A stretch of 6,196 bases of DNA from Ignavibacteria bacterium (lineage in GTDB: Bacteria; Bacteroidota; Ignavibacteria; Tepidaquicellales; OLB5). The notes under the pieces were generated by a model. That model searched no databases. It had not been told where the DNA came from and was given only the letters and a program-made list of their open reading frames with translations. Numbering within the stretch: the stretch's first letter is position 1; the number at the start of each line of letters is the position of its first letter. The position numbers were made by a program, and so were the translations under genes. Of this stretch, positions 4,088-6,196 are shown in pieces. The stretch covers positions 1 through 6,196 of the forward strand of contig JAUQWT010000100.1 in NCBI GenBank assembly GCA_030835005.1, read 5' to 3'.

Positions 4088-6196
4088 ATGAAAATGAAAT
4101 ATTTGTTTGTACTGACTTTCATGATTTTCAAACTTTATTCCCAATCTACGTGGACGACGTTGAGTTCACCAATAAGCAGTGATTTCTATTGTATGGATTT
4201 TGTAAATGAATCGACAGGATTTATTGCAACTGGAGGAGCAAACCAGGTTATTAAAACAACTGACGCTGGTGCAAGCTGGTTTATATCTGCTTCTGGGATA
4301 ACCGGTGCAGTATACTCAATCAAATTTCCAAATGAAAACACAGGATACGCAGGATCTACTTCGGGAATAGTTTATAAAACCACAAACAGTGGTTTAAACT
4401 GGGTAGGTACAGGTTCAATAGGGTTTATATGGGAAGGTATGTTTTTTATTAATGCAAATACCGGCTATGTAGCTGGGGGAAACGTCTGCAAAACTACAAA
4501 TGGAGGAGCAAACTGGACTACATTAAGCCTTGGTTATACCAGATCAATATATTTTACAGATACAAGTACAGGATATTTCGCGTCTTTTAACGGTGTAATT
4601 CAAAAAACAACCAACGGTGGTAATAATTTCATATCTTTGTCGACCGGAGTAACAGACCATCTATATAACATCTGTTTTGCAAATTCAAATACTGGTTATG
4701 CTTGCGGAAGTGGCGGCAGAATAATTAAGACAACGAATGCAGGAATTAACTGGTCTACTCAAACTTCTAATACCACGCAAACACTATATCCTATTTTTTT
4801 TCTTAGTCCAAATGGAGGATGCGTAGTCGGAACAGGTGGTACCATACTTATTACAACGAACGGAGGTTCAAACTGGATTCCACAAAGCTCAAATACATCT
4901 AATAATTTACAAGCTTTATGTTTTGTCAATGCTAGTACCGGTTTCGCAGCAGGTTGGCAGTCTACAATAAGAAAGACTACAAATGGGGGATTAGTTTTTC
5001 TGCCAGCCGCACCTAATTTACTTCTGCCAGTCAATAATTCTACTAACACTTCAACAAATGTAGTTTTTTATTGGAATAGTAATATTGATGTTGTTAAATA
5101 TCGATTTCAGCTTGCAACAGATGCGGGCTTTAGTAATCTAATCGTAAATGATTCAACTGTAACCGATACAACGAAACTTGTAAGCGGTTTAAATAACAAC
5201 ACAACATATTACTGGCGTGTTAATGCTAAAAATGCAGCAGGCACAAGCGCTTATTCTTCTGTTTGGCAGTTTACAACAATACCGCCTGTTCCGGCTTCGC
5301 CCAATCTTATTTCTCCGCCAAATAATTCCATTAATCAGCCGTTATCACTTACTATGGTGTGGAGTAAGCAGCAATTTGCTTCTACATACCGTATTCAGCT
5401 CGCTGCGGATGCGGGCTTCAGCAATCTGATAGTTAATGATTCAACTGTTACCGATACTACAAAATCTGTGAGCGGCTTAAGCAGCAACACAACTTATTAC
5501 TGGCGTGTTAACGCAAAAAATGCAGCAGGCACAAGTGGATATTCTTCTGTGTGGCAGTTTACAACCATACCGCCTGTTCCGGCTTCGCCTAATCCTATTT
5601 CTCCGCCGGATAATTCTGTTAATCAGCCTTTATCTCTAAATCTGGTGTGGAGTAAACCGCAATTTGCAGCAACCTACCGCGTACAGGTTGCAACCGATGC
5701 GGGATTCAGCAATATTATCGTTAATGACTCTACATTAACAGATACAACGAAGAATCTTTCAGGATTGAGTAACCTGACAAGTTATTGGTGGCGGGTAAAT
5801 GCAAAGAACATTACGGGAACGAGCGGATTTTCAACCGCCTTCAAGTTTACAACCATTATAGCAGCACCAACGGCTCCTGTTTTGTTTTCTCCGCTCAACA
5901 ATCAAACCGGTTTATTGCTTTCTTTGAATCTTGTTTGGTTAAAAAGGCCAACAGCCCAAACTTACCGGGTTCAGTTAGCAACTGATTCTCTGTTCACCAG
6001 TTTTATAGTCAATGATTCAACACTAACTGATAGCATTAAGTCAATATCGGGCCTTCAGCCGCTCACAAATTACTGGTGGCGTGTTAACGCCAAAAATATT
6101 GGCGGTACAAGCAGTTACTCAACTGCGTGGAAATTCAGGACACTTGGCTCGCCATACCAGGTGGTGCTCCTTTCTCCTCCAGATAGCGCTGTTAAC
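4088..6196 (+). CDS. Secreted Asp-box propeller/FN3-repeat protein, 3' end missing
   Basis: This frame is open for 703 codons from ATG 4088 to the right edge, so the protein is longer than seen. An in-frame TAA at 4067-4069 makes this the first available ATG. Residues 1-18 are a signal peptide (MKMK, hydrophobic 5-14, Ser18 before Gln19), so the product is exported. Residues 35-304 hold seven Asp-box repeats of the form TTNGGxNW, about 38-41 residues apart, typical of YCF48/BNR-like beta-propellers. From about 309 on, four complete FN3-like repeats of exactly 96 residues follow, each with a YYWRVNAKN or YWWRVNAKN strand, and a fifth begins at about 691. No catalytic residues are apparent, so an adhesive, structural or carbohydrate-binding role is more likely than an enzyme. 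In Ignavibacteria and Bacteroidetes such proteins often end in a type IX secretion sorting domain, but that end is outside the window. No Shine-Dalgarno sequence is seen. The partner and exact function are unknown. Confidence 0.9.
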   Translation, partial: MKMKYLFVLTFMIFKLYSQSTWTTLSSPISSDFYCMDFVNESTGFIATGGANQVIKTTDAGASWFISASGITGAVYSIKFPNENTGYAGSTSGIVYKTTNSGLNWVGTGSIGFIWEGMFFINANTGYVAGGNVCKTTNGGANWTTLSLGYTRSIYFTDTSTGYFASFNGVIQKTTNGGNNFISLSTGVTDHLYNICFANSNTGYACGSGGRIIKTTNAGINWSTQTSNTTQTLYPIFFLSPNGGCVVGTGGTILITTNGGSNWIPQSSNTSNNLQALCFVNASTGFAAGWQSTIRKTTNGGLVFLPAAPNLLLPVNNSTNTSTNVVFYWNSNIDVVKYRFQLATDAGFSNLIVNDSTVTDTTKLVSGLNNNTTYYWRVNAKNAAGTSAYSSVWQFTTIPPVPASPNLISPPNNSINQPLSLTMVWSKQQFASTYRIQLAADAGFSNLIVNDSTVTDTTKSVSGLSSNTTYYWRVNAKNAAGTSGYSSVWQFTTIPPVPASPNPISPPDNSVNQPLSLNLVWSKPQFAATYRVQVATDAGFSNIIVNDSTLTDTTKNLSGLSNLTSYWWRVNAKNITGTSGFSTAFKFTTIIAAPTAPVLFSPLNNQTGLLLSLNLVWLKRPTAQTYRVQLATDSLFTSFIVNDSTLTDSIKSISGLQPLTNYWWRVNAKNIGGTSSYSTAWKFRTLGSPYQVVLLSPPDSAVN
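4190..4999 (+). repeat. Seven Asp-box (YCF48/BNR-like) repeats
   Basis: The encoded repeat is roughly 'FxNxxTGYxxGxxGxIxKTTNGGxNW'-like. Its closing aromatic falls at W64, W105, W143, F181, W222, W263 and F304, giving steps of 41, 38, 38, 41, 41 and 41 residues. Each repeat contains the Asp-box T-T-N/D-x-G at the beta-hairpin turn. Seven copies fit one closed seven-bladed propeller. Repeats 4 and 7 have Phe in place of the final Trp, and repeat 6 has lost the TG-Y/F element (NGGC instead). The similarity is at protein level; the DNA copies have diverged. Confidence 0.8.
5012..6196 (+). repeat. Tandem 288-bp FN3-like repeats, four plus partial
   Basis: Copies run 5012-5299, 5300-5587, 5588-5875 and 5876-6163, with a partial fifth to the edge. 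The marker V-N-D-S-T has its Asn at residues 354, 450, 546 and 642, an exact 96-residue step. Each unit contains a Pro-rich linker, a Q-L/V-A-x-D strand, N-D-S-T, a S-G-L turn and the Y-W-R-V-N-A-K-N strand, matching the FN3/Ig-like fold. Copies 1-3 are very similar in DNA: the stretch ACCGCCTGTTCCGGCTTCGC recurs exactly at 5281 and 5569. Copy 4 is more diverged. The partial fifth unit is shifted by one residue relative to the period. Confidence 0.88.

Noticed and set aside
4759..5049. 96-codon minus-strand reading frame
   Set aside because: It lies wholly antisense to the Asp-box propeller coding region, whose repeat pattern clearly shows which frame is real.
5217..5985. Plus-strand frames at 5217-5429 and 5785-5985
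   Set aside because: They are out-of-frame shadows of the FN3 repeat coding region.
5012..6196. The 288-bp repeats as a CRISPR array or mobile-element repeat
   Set aside because: The units are contiguous, keep the reading frame and encode FN3-like domains; there are no unique spacers.

Overview
The window looks like part of a chromosome from the Bacteroidetes/Chlorobi/Ignavibacteria group. This is inferred from four signs: AT-rich DNA, starts without clear Shine-Dalgarno sequences, a signal peptide cleaved before Gln, and a large secreted protein combining YCF48/BNR-type Asp-box repeats with fibronectin-III-like repeats, a style common in Ignavibacteria. No marker gene fixes the taxonomy.

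Left part (1-3544): the 3' end of a plus-strand SGNH/GDSL-hydrolase-like gene runs tail to tail, with overlapping stop codons, into a compact minus-strand operon. Read in the direction of transcription, the operon encodes an FkbH-like HAD phosphatase/acyltransferase (3544-1814), an acyl carrier protein (1810-1553), a MaoC/PhaJ-type hot-dog dehydratase (1556-1164) and a short-chain dehydrogenase/reductase (1167-433). The joints are a 3-nt gap and two ATGA stop/start overlaps. FkbH homologues load a three-carbon glyceryl unit from 1,3-bisphosphoglycerate onto a carrier protein. The dehydratase and reductase could then process a carrier-bound acyl group. No ketosynthase, transferase or dehydrogenase is visible, so the final product is open. 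A plausible use is making a small acyl group for a surface glycan or secondary metabolite, with partner genes beyond the left edge.

Middle (3545-4087): a 543-bp divergent spacer with no convincing gene. It holds a perfect 18-bp palindrome with the layout of a Crp/Fnr-family operator (TTGAC-N4-GTCAA), plus several smaller inverted and direct repeats.

Right part (4088-6196): one plus-strand reading frame stays open for 703 codons to the window edge. It encodes a secreted protein with a signal peptide, seven Asp-box repeats (probably a seven-bladed beta-propeller), then four complete FN3-like repeats with an exact 96-residue (288-bp) period and the start of a fifth. The FN3 part is rich in D-S/T-X sites matching the Bacteroidetes O-glycosylation motif. 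The C terminus, where a type IX secretion sorting domain might be expected, lies outside the window.
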